Below, one piece after another: positions 1 to 7,859 of a stretch of DNA of 39,589 nt. The notes under the pieces are model-generated. The model worked only from the letters and a program-made list of their open reading frames with translations, was not told the DNA's origin and did not search any database. Positions within the stretch are counted from its first letter, which is position 1. Every line of letters begins with the position of its first letter. Made by a program: the position numbers and the translations under genes. Source of the stretch: Flavobacteriales bacterium CG_4_10_14_0_2_um_filter_35_18 (lineage in GTDB: Bacteria > Bacteroidota > Bacteroidia > Flavobacteriales > Flavobacteriaceae); NCBI GenBank assembly GCA_002793215.1, contig PFPU01000197.1:1-39589 (forward strand), in the 5' to 3' direction.

Positions 1-50
1 TAATTCCCGAAGTCTTACAAGCTTACACCAAATTCACAAAAATAGATTAG
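1..50 (+). CDS. serS: 3' end of a gene, probably seryl-tRNA synthetase
   Basis: Partial gene entering from the left edge. Reading from base 3 gives the 15-residue tail IPEVLQAYTKFTKID followed by a TAG stop at 48-50. The pattern 'xPExLxxY' a few residues before the C-terminus is typical of the end of seryl-tRNA synthetases, so serS is the best guess. Only 15 residues are visible, so the call rests on recall of family C-termini and could be wrong. The 193 bases between this stop and dnaE show no convincing gene. Confidence 0.5.
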   Translation, partial: IPEVLQAYTKFTKID

Positions 51-243
51 GGTTTGTTGATTAGTAACAAGCCTCAATTCTGTTTTCAAAACCTTAATGC
101 GGAAATTAGCAACCTTACGTTCTAATTTAACCCATCTTGCTGCTGCTATTTTATAGAAATGTTGATAAATATTATTAAAATAACAGCGTAGAATGGTCTT
201 AGAATCGTACTTTTAAATTCTTATTTTTAGCTTCTAAATCTCC

Positions 244-3200
244 ATGATGTATTTAATTTTTGACACAGAAACCACTGGTTTACCAAAACGTTGGAATGCC
301 CCAATATCCGATACCAACAACTGGCCACGCTGTGTTCAACTCGCTTGGCAAGTGCACGACGCTATGGGCATTTGCCTTTCACATCAAGATTATTTAATAA
401 AACCCGAAGGTTTTAACATTCCCTACGACGCCGAAAAAATTCACGGAATTTCTACTGAACTCGCCGAAAAACAAGGACTTCCTTTGCGCGAAGTTTTAAC
501 AATTTTTAATAAAGATTTAGAAAATACAACATTTATTGTCGGTCAAAATTTGAGTTTCGACATCAATATTATGGCTTGCGAATTTATTAGAGCAGGCCTA
601 GAAACTCCCCTCAATAAACGGCCTGTTTTAGATACTTGCACCGAAGATACTGCCAAACTATGCCAGTTGCCAGGCGGACGTGGCGGCAAACTCAAATTGC
701 CAACCCTAACCGAATTACACCAATATTTATTTGGTGAACCTTTTGCCGAAGCACATAATGCAACCGCCGATGTTGAAGCTACCGCACGTTGCTTTTTTGA
801 ATTGCTGAGAACAGGCAATTATTCGGCATCGCAATTGCAAACCACCCCCGATTATTTTGAGCAATTTAAGCAAGCTAATCCTGGGTTTATAAAAGCGTCT
901 CACTTAAAACACATCAATTTAAAGGAAGCCAGCAAAGCCTTAGAAATGACTTTTGCTGCCGAAAACCTAGAGGTAACCATTGTTGATACGGCTACCGAAA
1001 ATTTAGACAATTATCCCTTTTCGCATTTACATAATTATTCGCAGTTTTCTATTTTACAATCAACTACAGGCATTTCTGAATTAATAAAAGCCGCCCTAAT
1101 CAACAAAATGCCTGCCGTTGCCTTAACGGATATCGGTAATATGATGGGCGTTTTTAATTTTGTAACCGAAATTGACAAACACAACCAATCGGTCATTAAA
1201 GCAAATGCCCTTTTAACCAAAAATGAAAAACCACAGCCCACTTTAAAACCGATTGTGGGATGCGTTTTTAATGTTTGTGAAAACCATTTAGACCGCACGC
1301 ACAAAGATAATGGCTACCAATTGGTGTTGCTGGCAAAAAATAAACAAGGCTATCACCATCTGGCAAAAATGGCATCAATTGCCAGCACCATAGGTTTTTA
1401 TTATGTGCCGAGAGTTGATAAAGAAGTTATTAAACTTTACAGAGATGATTTAATCGCTTTAAGCGGAGATACCTACGGTGAAGTTGCCGGTAAAATACTA
1501 AACCTTGGCGCGCAACAAGCCGAAGAGGCTTTGTTGTATTGGAAAGACCAATTTAAAGAAGATTTCTACTTAGAATTAATCCGCCACGGACTCGAAAACG
1601 AGGATTTGGTGAATCGCACATTACTTGAGCTCTCTAAAAAGCACCATGTAAAAGTGGTGGCAACCAACACCACTTTTTATATAGATAAAGCCGATGCCGA
1701 GGCACAAGATATTTTGCTTTGCGTAAAGGATAACGAAAAGAAAAGTACACCCGTAGGCAGAGGAAGAGGGTCGCGTTACGGATTGCCAAACGCTGAATTT
1801 TACTTCAAAACTCAGGATGAAATGAAGTCTTTATTTAGCGATGTGCCCGAAGCCATTATCAACATCCAAGAAATTGTAGAAAAAATTGAGCCGTTTATCC
1901 TGGCACGTAAAGTTTTGTTGCCTAAATTCGACATCCCTAAAGAATTTCAAGCTGCCGAAGATGAAGTTGATGGTGGCAATCGCGGTGAAAATAACTATCT
2001 AAAACACCTAGCTTATATCGGCGCAAAAATGCGTTTTACCCATTTGGATGAGGCTTTAATAGAGCGTATTGAATTCGAATTAGAAATCATCAAAAAAACA
2101 GGCTATCCGGGTTACTTTTTAATTGTTCACGATTTTATCATTGAGGCTCGAAAAATGGGGGTTACGGTTGGTCCCGGTCGTGGCTCGGCTGCCGGTTCGG
2201 TGGTAGCTTATTGCTTGACAATAACCAATATAAATCCGTTAAAATACGATTTACTTTTTGAGCGATTTTTAAATCCCGACCGAATTTCTTTGCCAGATAT
2301 TGATATTGATTTTGATGACGAAGGTCGGCAAAAGGTAATTGATTACGTCATCAAAAAATACGGCGCAAATCAGGTGGCACAAATTATTACTTATGGCACA
2401 ATGGCGGCAAAATCGGCTGTGCGCGACACGGCACGCGCCTTAGATTTACCACTTCAAGAAGCCGACAGAATGGCTAAATTGATTCCGCTTATTTCACTCA
2501 AAAATATTTTTGGTACCGATGATGAAAGTAAGGCAATTCGCAGCAGTCTTAATGCCGACGACCAAGAAAAAATAAAAACTCTCATTGAAATTGAAAAAGG
2601 ATCTAGCTTAGATGCCATTACCTTAAAACAGGCAAAAGCCATTGAAGGAACCGTAAGAAATACGGGCATTCACGCTTGTGGTGTCATTATTTCACCCGAA
2701 AATATTTCTAATTTAGTGCCTGTAGCTAAGGCTAAAGATTCCGAAATGTATGTCACCCAATTCGACAACCACGTGGTAGAAAATGCGGGCTTACTTAAAA
2801 TGGACTTTTTAGGATTAAAAACCCTGACCTTAATAAAAGATGCCGTAAAAATTATCAAAGCTATTCACGGCAAAACGCTAGTTCCCGATGATTTTCCACT
2901 CGATGACCCTAAAACTTTTGAGCTTTTTCAAAATGCCGATACCGTGGGCGTTTTTCAATATGAATCGGCTGGAATGCAAAAAAACTTACGCGCCTTAAAA
3001 CCTACTGAGTTTGCCGATTTAATAGCCATGAATGCCTTATATCGCCCAGGTCCAATGGAGTATATTCCGTTATTTATTCAGCGAAAGCACGGCGAAGAAG
3101 CCATTGTTTATGACCTTCCTGAAATGGAAGACCAGCTAAAAGAAACTTATGGCGTAACGGTTTATCAAGAGCAAGTGATGCTGCTCTCACAGCGCATTGC

Positions 3201-4602
3201 AAATTTTACCAAGGGTGAAGCCGATAAGTTGCGCAAAGGGATGGGAAAAAAAGACCTCTCAATTTTGGTTGTTCTAAAGCCTAAATTTATTGAAAATGGC
3301 ATAGCCAATGGTCATCCCGAAACGGTACTCGAAAAAATTTGGAAGGATTGGGAAAAATTTGCCGCTTATGCCTTTAATAAATCACATTCGGTTTGCTATG
3401 CCTTTATTGGTTACCAAACCGCCTATTTAAAAGCGCATTATCCGGCCGAATTTATGGCGGCTTGTATGTCGAATAATATGAGCGATATCAAGCAAATTAG
3501 CTTTTTTATGGAGGCGTGCAAACGCTCCGGACTTGAGGTTTTGGGACCCGATATCAACGAAAGTTTTTTAAAGTTTTCGGTAAATAAATCGGGAGCCATT
3601 CGCTTTGGAATGGGCGCAATTAAAGGCGTTGGCGCAAATGCTGTTAACGCCATAGTTTTAGAACGCAAAGAACACGGCAATTACACCTCCATTTTTGATA
3701 TCGCCAAACGCATTGATTCACGTGCGGCAAATAAAAAGGTGTTCGACGGTCTTATTTTATCGGGGGCTTTAGATTCTTTAGCAGAGGTATATCGTTCACA
3801 ATACTTTGCTTTAGACGATAAAAATCAGACGTTTATAGAAAAAGCATTGCGCTTTGGAAGTAAATATCAAGAGCATAAAAACGCCTCACAAGTATCCCTT
3901 TTTGGCGAAACATCTGAAGTGCAATTTGACGAACCTAAATTTCCCGATTGCGAACCTTGGGGTGTCATGGAAAAATTGGCAAAAGAAAAAGAAGTAGTAG
4001 GCATCTACATTTCGGGACATCCGCTTGACGACTATAAAACAGAAATACAAAATTTTTGCAATGCGCAGGTAGGTTTACTCAACAATAAAGAGTCATTGGT
4101 AGGCAAAGAACTTTCGGTTGGAGGCATTGTTACCGATGTGCAACACCGCGTTTCTAAAAATGGCAAAGCTTGGGGACTGTTTGTTTTAGAAGATTTTACC
4201 GATTCGTATGAGTTTAGAATATTTAGTGAAGAGTATTTAAAATTCAAGCATTTATTAATACTCAATTCGTTCTTGCACTGCAAGCTAAAAGTAGAAAAGG
4301 CTTGGCAAGAAGGGCAGATCAATATCAAATTTATAGACATCAAATTGCTGCAAGAAGTACTTGAAAACTTGACTAAAAAAATCACCTTAACGCTAGAGCT
4401 AGACAGTCTTAACGAAGATTTTGTCAACGAATTAAAGAACTTATTAAAAACACATCACGGCGATAAGCAACTGTGCGTTAAGGTAACTGATTCAAAAGAA
4501 AAAATTCAAGTGAATATGTATAGTCAAACTGTTAAGATAAAGCTCACAAAGCATCTGCTAAAAGTACTTGAAAGTCATAATATACCGTTTAAATTGAATT
4601 AA
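244..4602 (+). CDS. dnaE: DNA polymerase III alpha subunit with fused N-terminal DEDDh proofreading exonuclease
   Basis: Replicative polymerase, 1452 residues. Residues 1-190 are an epsilon-like 3'-5' exonuclease with all DEDDh residues present: D7 and E9 (DTETTG), D106 (NLSFD), H171 and D176 (HNATAD). After a linker comes a PHP domain (about 259-530), then the C-family polymerase core with PDIDIDF (D685, D687) and LKMDFLG (D854) as the catalytic aspartates, helix-hairpin-helix (about 1115-1180), an OB fold (about 1285-1375) and a C-terminal domain. The PHP domain keeps HLH (H261, H263) but has Y265, I297 (TDIGN), V341 (GCVF) and Q488 (EAQD) where metal ligands usually sit. The length fits exonuclease-bearing flavobacterial DnaE rather than the roughly 1160-residue E. 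coli type. The start could be either ATG of the ATGATG pair (244 or 247). A one-mismatch -7 box, TACTTTTA, lies at 208-215; no good -33 element is seen. Confidence 0.97.
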   Translation: MMYLIFDTETTGLPKRWNAPISDTNNWPRCVQLAWQVHDAMGICLSHQDYLIKPEGFNIPYDAEKIHGISTELAEKQGLPLREVLTIFNKDLENTTFIVGQNLSFDINIMACEFIRAGLETPLNKRPVLDTCTEDTAKLCQLPGGRGGKLKLPTLTELHQYLFGEPFAEAHNATADVEATARCFFELLRTGNYSASQLQTTPDYFEQFKQANPGFIKASHLKHINLKEASKALEMTFAAENLEVTIVDTATENLDNYPFSHLHNYSQFSILQSTTGISELIKAALINKMPAVALTDIGNMMGVFNFVTEIDKHNQSVIKANALLTKNEKPQPTLKPIVGCVFNVCENHLDRTHKDNGYQLVLLAKNKQGYHHLAKMASIASTIGFYYVPRVDKEVIKLYRDDLIALSGDTYGEVAGKILNLGAQQAEEALLYWKDQFKEDFYLELIRHGLENEDLVNRTLLELSKKHHVKVVATNTTFYIDKADAEAQDILLCVKDNEKKSTPVGRGRGSRYGLPNAEFYFKTQDEMKSLFSDVPEAIINIQEIVEKIEPFILARKVLLPKFDIPKEFQAAEDEVDGGNRGENNYLKHLAYIGAKMRFTHLDEALIERIEFELEIIKKTGYPGYFLIVHDFIIEARKMGVTVGPGRGSAAGSVVAYCLTITNINPLKYDLLFERFLNPDRISLPDIDIDFDDEGRQKVIDYVIKKYGANQVAQIITYGTMAAKSAVRDTARALDLPLQEADRMAKLIPLISLKNIFGTDDESKAIRSSLNADDQEKIKTLIEIEKGSSLDAITLKQAKAIEGTVRNTGIHACGVIISPENISNLVPVAKAKDSEMYVTQFDNHVVENAGLLKMDFLGLKTLTLIKDAVKIIKAIHGKTLVPDDFPLDDPKTFELFQNADTVGVFQYESAGMQKNLRALKPTEFADLIAMNALYRPGPMEYIPLFIQRKHGEEAIVYDLPEMEDQLKETYGVTVYQEQVMLLSQRIANFTKGEADKLRKGMGKKDLSILVVLKPKFIENGIANGHPETVLEKIWKDWEKFAAYAFNKSHSVCYAFIGYQTAYLKAHYPAEFMAACMSNNMSDIKQISFFMEACKRSGLEVLGPDINESFLKFSVNKSGAIRFGMGAIKGVGANAVNAIVLERKEHGNYTSIFDIAKRIDSRAANKKVFDGLILSGALDSLAEVYRSQYFALDDKNQTFIEKALRFGSKYQEHKNASQVSLFGETSEVQFDEPKFPDCEPWGVMEKLAKEKEVVGIYISGHPLDDYKTEIQNFCNAQVGLLNNKESLVGKELSVGGIVTDVQHRVSKNGKAWGLFVLEDFTDSYEFRIFSEEYLKFKHLLILNSFLHCKLKVEKAWQEGQINIKFIDIKLLQEVLENLTKKITLTLELDSLNEDFVNELKNLLKTHHGDKQLCVKVTDSKEKIQVNMYSQTVKIKLTKHLLKVLESHNIPFKLN

Positions 4603-4636
4603 AAGAATAGCTAGGTTTAACAACTTTTAATATTTT

Positions 4637-4655
4637 ACAACTTTTTAAAAGTTGT
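4637..4655. repeat. Near-perfect 19-nt palindrome ACAACTTTTTAAAAGTTGT
   Basis: The two arms (ACAACTTT and AAAGTTGT) are complementary around a short AT centre. It lies between dnaE and mpl and overlaps the TTG that could serve as the mpl -33 element. It has little GC and no following T-run, so it is a poor intrinsic terminator. An operator or a chance AT-rich palindrome are both possible. Confidence 0.4.
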
Positions 4656-4684
4656 CAAATCTGCTAAATGATTTTGTATTTTTA
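4652..4684 (+). promoter_or_regulatory. Candidate Bacteroidota-type promoter of mpl
   Basis: TTG at 4652-4654, 22 bases, then TATTTTTA at 4677-4684, one mismatch from the TAnnTTTG -7 consensus. The box ends 16 bases before the mpl ATG, so the leader would be under about 12 bases and has no Shine-Dalgarno sequence. Confidence 0.45.
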
Positions 4685-4700
4685 CAGCTAATTTTTACAA

Positions 4701-6053
4701 ATGAACATTCATTTTATAGCCATTGGCGGAAGCGCCATGCACAACTTAGCCATTGCACTAAAGCAAAAAGGCCATAATGTAACCGGAAGTGATGATGTGA
4801 TTCACGAACCTTCAAAATCGCGATTGGCGGCAAAAGGCTTGTTGCCAAATGCTTGGGGCTGGTTTCCAGAAAATATCAACGCACAAATTGATGCCATTAT
4901 TTTGGGTATGCATGCCAAACCCGATAACTTAGAATTGGTAAAAGCGCAAGAATTAGGCTTAAAAATCTATTCCTATCCCGAATTTTTATACGAGCAATCA
5001 AAAGATAAAATACGCGTAGTTATTGGTGGCAGCCATGGTAAAACCACCATTACCGCAATGATTTTGCACGTCATGCGCGTTCATCATTTAGAAGTTGATT
5101 ATATGGTTGGCGCACAGTTAAAGGGTTTTGACACCATGGTGCATTTAACCCACGAAAACAAGTTTATGGTGCTTGAAGGGGATGAATATTTATCTTCACC
5201 CATTGACAGACGACCAAAATTCCATTTATACCAACCCAATATTGCCCTTTTAAGTGGCATTGCTTGGGATCACATCAATGTATTTCCAACCTTTGAAAAT
5301 TACGTCGAGCAATTTCGGATTTTTGTTGAGGCGATTAGACCTGATGGAATAATTGTTTATAATAATGAAGATGAGGTTGTTAAACAGGTTGTTGAACAAT
5401 CGTCAAAGGCGCTAAAGCGAGATCCTTATAAAACGCCAAACTACACAATTAAAAATGGTAAAACATTTATTGAAACGGAGGAAGGTTTTATGCCATTAGA
5501 AATTTTTGGAAAACACAATCTTCAAAACCTCGCCGGCGCAAAGCAGATTTGCCAGCACATGGGTGTTAATGAAACCGATTTTTATAAAGCAATGGCCAGT
5601 TTTATGGGCGCTGATAAGCGTTTAGAAAAAATAGGCGTCTCAAAAAATACCGTTATTTTTAAGGATTTTGCACATTCACCAAGCAAGGTAAAAGCCACTA
5701 CAAATGCGGTTAAAGCACAATATTCAAACAAAAGGGTTATTGCGTGTTTAGAATTGCATACTTATAGCAGTTTAAATGCCAACTTTTTAAGCCAGTACCA
5801 ACATGCCCTCGATGCTGCCGATGTGGCGGTGGTGTTTTACGCGCCCGATGCGGTTGCTATTAAACAATTAGAAAGCATTAGTGCACAACAAATTAAAGAA
5901 GCCTTTAACAGAAAAGATTTGCATGTTTTTACAAATCCCAAAATATTTAGCGACTATTTATTTTCTCAAAATTTAGAGCAAACGGCTTTGTTGCTGATGA
6001 GTTCTGGCAATTATGGGGGATTGGATTTTGATAGACTTTGTAAGTCAATCTAA
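4701..6053 (+). CDS. mpl: UDP-N-acetylmuramate:L-Ala-gamma-D-Glu-meso-DAP ligase (murein peptide recycling)
   Basis: A Mur-ligase family protein of 450 residues, the usual Mpl size. The N-terminus carries the Rossmann-like UDP-binding segment HFIAIGGSAMHNLA followed by GHxVTGSD, as in MurC/Mpl. The ATP P-loop is GGSHGKTT at about residue 109. The central LEGDEYLSS and AWDHINVFPTF segments and the C-terminal DFAHSP motif are typical of Mpl rather than MurC. It attaches the recovered tripeptide to UDP-MurNAc in the cytoplasm, feeding recycled wall material back to peptidoglycan synthesis. It stands alone on the plus strand, 98 bases after dnaE, with its own candidate promoter, and is convergent with the methyltransferase gene. 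MurC is the alternative, but the GSAMHNLA signature favours Mpl. Confidence 0.9.
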   Translation: MNIHFIAIGGSAMHNLAIALKQKGHNVTGSDDVIHEPSKSRLAAKGLLPNAWGWFPENINAQIDAIILGMHAKPDNLELVKAQELGLKIYSYPEFLYEQSKDKIRVVIGGSHGKTTITAMILHVMRVHHLEVDYMVGAQLKGFDTMVHLTHENKFMVLEGDEYLSSPIDRRPKFHLYQPNIALLSGIAWDHINVFPTFENYVEQFRIFVEAIRPDGIIVYNNEDEVVKQVVEQSSKALKRDPYKTPNYTIKNGKTFIETEEGFMPLEIFGKHNLQNLAGAKQICQHMGVNETDFYKAMASFMGADKRLEKIGVSKNTVIFKDFAHSPSKVKATTNAVKAQYSNKRVIACLELHTYSSLNANFLSQYQHALDAADVAVVFYAPDAVAIKQLESISAQQIKEAFNRKDLHVFTNPKIFSDYLFSQNLEQTALLLMSSGNYGGLDFDRLCKSI

Positions 6054-6060
6054 AATTCTA

Positions 6061-6100
6061 TTAGCACGCAACTAACACAGATTGCACAGATTTTGCGCCG
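6061..6100. repeat. Period-9 CACAGATT intergenic repeat fragment
   Basis: Between the convergent mpl and methyltransferase genes, CACAGATT occurs at 6076-6083 and again at 6085-6092, inside the longer run TTAGCACGCAACTAACACAG. It resembles the dispersed 'ACACAGATTACACAGATT' intergenic sequences I recall from many Bacteroidota genomes. No coding potential or terminator stem is visible. Whether it is part of a genome-wide family cannot be seen from one copy. Confidence 0.4.
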
Positions 6101-6143
6101 TTATAATTGGCAGCAATCTTAAAAAATTGGCGTATTCGGCGTT

Positions 6144-6905
6144 CTATTTAAAACAAACCGGTAAAATTTCATCCGATACCAAACGGTATTGCTCAATAGT
6201 TTTCGCGCTGAGGTTTTGACAATAATTAAGTTCCTGAACTTTAAAGCCTACGGCTCTTAATCTGTTAAAATAATCGCGTCCATAAATGCGCACATGGTCA
6301 TACTGGCCAAAGTGTTTGGTGCGCTCGGCTGGTGAGGTAATGCTAAAATCCTCGTAAGTTTTTTCTTTACTCAAATCTTGTGGAATTTGAAAAATGCCGA
6401 AGCCTCGCGGTTTTAAAACCCTATAAAGTTCTTGCATAGCCTTAGTATCATCGGTAATATGTTCTAAAACGTGATTGCAAAACACCACATCAAAAACCGC
6501 ATCTGCAAAGGGTAAATTACAGATATCAGCTTTTATATCAACGTGAGGTGCATAGAGGTCGGCAGTGGTATAATCTAAATTTTTAAGGGCCTTGAAGCGT
6601 TTTAAAAAACACTGCTCGGGTGCTAAATGCAATACTTTTAAGGGGGCTGTAAAAAAAGAAGTTTCGTTTTGCAAATACAGCCATAACAGGCGGTGACGCT
6701 CTAATGATAAAGTTCCCGGCGCTAAAACATTTGGGCGCTGTTGCCCATATCCGTAAGGTAAAAAACGTCTATAATTGTGGCCGTCAATAGGATCGGTATA
6801 AGCCTTGCCACGGAACCAAAAAGCCAAAAATGGACGGGCGAGATAACTTAGTTTTATCAGTATGGGTCGCGGAACGGTGTTTAAAATCGTTTTAAAAAGT
6901 CCCAT
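6144..6905 (-). CDS. Class I SAM-dependent methyltransferase, substrate unknown
   Basis: 253 residues with a Rossmann methyltransferase domain from about residue 85. Motif I is VLHLAPEQ (91-98), a glycine-poor variant of the SAM-binding loop. It is followed by acidic D116 (TTADLY), ADICNLPF (126-133), the post-motif FCNHVLEHI (142-150) and LKPRGFG (164-170). The first 60 residues are basic and hydrophobic (PILIKLSYLARPFLAFWFRG) and may associate with the membrane, but no clear signal peptide is seen. The gene starts 3 bases after the map stop, so the two are almost certainly co-transcribed. The pattern matches Methyltransf_11-type proteins, which act on small molecules, lipids or sugars; nothing here identifies the acceptor. 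Confidence 0.8.
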   Translation of the reverse strand: MGLFKTILNTVPRPILIKLSYLARPFLAFWFRGKAYTDPIDGHNYRRFLPYGYGQQRPNVLAPGTLSLERHRLLWLYLQNETSFFTAPLKVLHLAPEQCFLKRFKALKNLDYTTADLYAPHVDIKADICNLPFADAVFDVVFCNHVLEHITDDTKAMQELYRVLKPRGFGIFQIPQDLSKEKTYEDFSITSPAERTKHFGQYDHVRIYGRDYFNRLRAVGFKVQELNYCQNLSAKTIEQYRLVSDEILPVCFK

Positions 6906-6908
6906 AAA

Positions 6909-7727
6909 TTACAATACTAAAGGGATTTGTCTAAAAGGTTTTTCTTCGTCGCTGTCAATGCCAAGCGCTTGATAAATATATTCAAAAGTTGAGAGTAGCT
7001 CGGGTTTGCCGTTAACAATGGCAACATCGTGTTCAAAATGAGCTGAAGGTTTGCCATCGGCAGTTAGTATGGTCCACCCATCGCGCAATTGTTTTATGCG
7101 GTGGGTTCCCATATTTATCATGGGTTCAATAGCCACAACCATACCTTCTTTAAATTGTTTTCCTTTGCCACGACTGCCATAATTTGGCATTTCAGGATCT
7201 TCGTGCATCACGCGTCCTAAACCGTGACCAACCAATTCGCGCACCACACCATAGCCTTCTTTTTCGGTAAACTGCTGAATGGCATAACCCACATCGCCCA
7301 CGCGATTGCCGGCTCTAAATTCCTTAATGCCCACATAAACGCTTTCTCGGGTAATTCGCAATAGTTTTTTAGTGGCTTCATCTACTTCGCCCACCTCAAA
7401 CGTGTAGGCGTGATCGCCGTAAAATCCATTTTTTAGCGAGCCACAATCAACTGAAATGATGTCGCCGTCTTTTAAAGGTGTGTTATTTGGAATGCCATGA
7501 ACAATTTGGGCATTCGGACTCATACAAAGGGTATTGGGAAAATTGTAAAGACCTAAAAATCCGGGTAAAGCTCCGTGGTCGCGAATAAAAGTTTCGGCTA
7601 ATTTATCTAAATGTAAGGTAGTTATGCCCGGTTTTATTTCGCTTGCCAACATCCCTAAAGTTTTAGAAACAATGAGCGCACTTTCGCGCATCAATTCAAT
7701 TTCATCTCGGGTTTTTATATGAATCAT
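6909..7727 (-). CDS. map: Type I methionine aminopeptidase
   Basis: Removes the initiator methionine from new proteins in the cytoplasm. The 272-residue protein has the complete pita-bread fold signature: substrate-site H77 (VHGIP) and metal ligands D94 (SVDCG), D105 (GDHAYTF), H168 (GHGLG), E201 (IEPMI) and E232 (FEHDVAI), plus H175. It lacks the N-terminal zinc-finger extension of eukaryotic forms and the type II insertion. The C-terminal tail of about 30 residues after the last ligand is slightly long. It is the first gene of a two-gene unit with the methyltransferase and has an exact TAnnTTTG box 20 bases upstream. Confidence 0.97.
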   Translation of the reverse strand: MIHIKTRDEIELMRESALIVSKTLGMLASEIKPGITTLHLDKLAETFIRDHGALPGFLGLYNFPNTLCMSPNAQIVHGIPNNTPLKDGDIISVDCGSLKNGFYGDHAYTFEVGEVDEATKKLLRITRESVYVGIKEFRAGNRVGDVGYAIQQFTEKEGYGVVRELVGHGLGRVMHEDPEMPNYGSRGKGKQFKEGMVVAIEPMINMGTHRIKQLRDGWTILTADGKPSAHFEHDVAIVNGKPELLSTFEYIYQALGIDSDEEKPFRQIPLVL

Positions 7728-7746
7728 TGCAATGGTATTAAGAATG

Positions 7747-7754
7747 CAAAGGTA
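7747..7754 (-). promoter_or_regulatory. -7 promoter box TACCTTTG for map
   Basis: Exact match to TAnnTTTG on the minus strand (plus strand CAAAGGTA), 20 bases before the map ATG, giving a leader of about 13 bases. No TTG element is present at the usual spacing upstream. Confidence 0.5.
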
Positions 7755-7844
7755 ATTTAAAATTAAGTTTTTTAAAGGATAACTTTTTTGTAAAATAGTT
7801 ACACTAAAATGATTTTTGACAGTAAATTTTTAAAATAATCAAAT

Positions 7845-7852
7845 TATTTTTG
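7845..7852 (+). promoter_or_regulatory. -7 promoter box TATTTTTG for the CoA-transferase gene
   Basis: Exact TAnnTTTG match ending 7 bases before the ATG at 7860, so the transcript would start at or within a few bases of the start codon (leaderless or nearly so). A TTTG lies at 7815-7818, but the 26-base spacing is longer than the usual 17-23. Confidence 0.55.
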
Positions 7853-7859
7853 CAGAAAA

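Noticed and set aside
15-212. Minus-strand open stretch of 65 codons with a basic, helical-looking middle (AAARWVKLERKV)
   Set aside because: It has no ATG, overlaps the C-terminus of the probable serS gene and has no promoter box. It is more likely chance, or at most a remnant of a lost gene.
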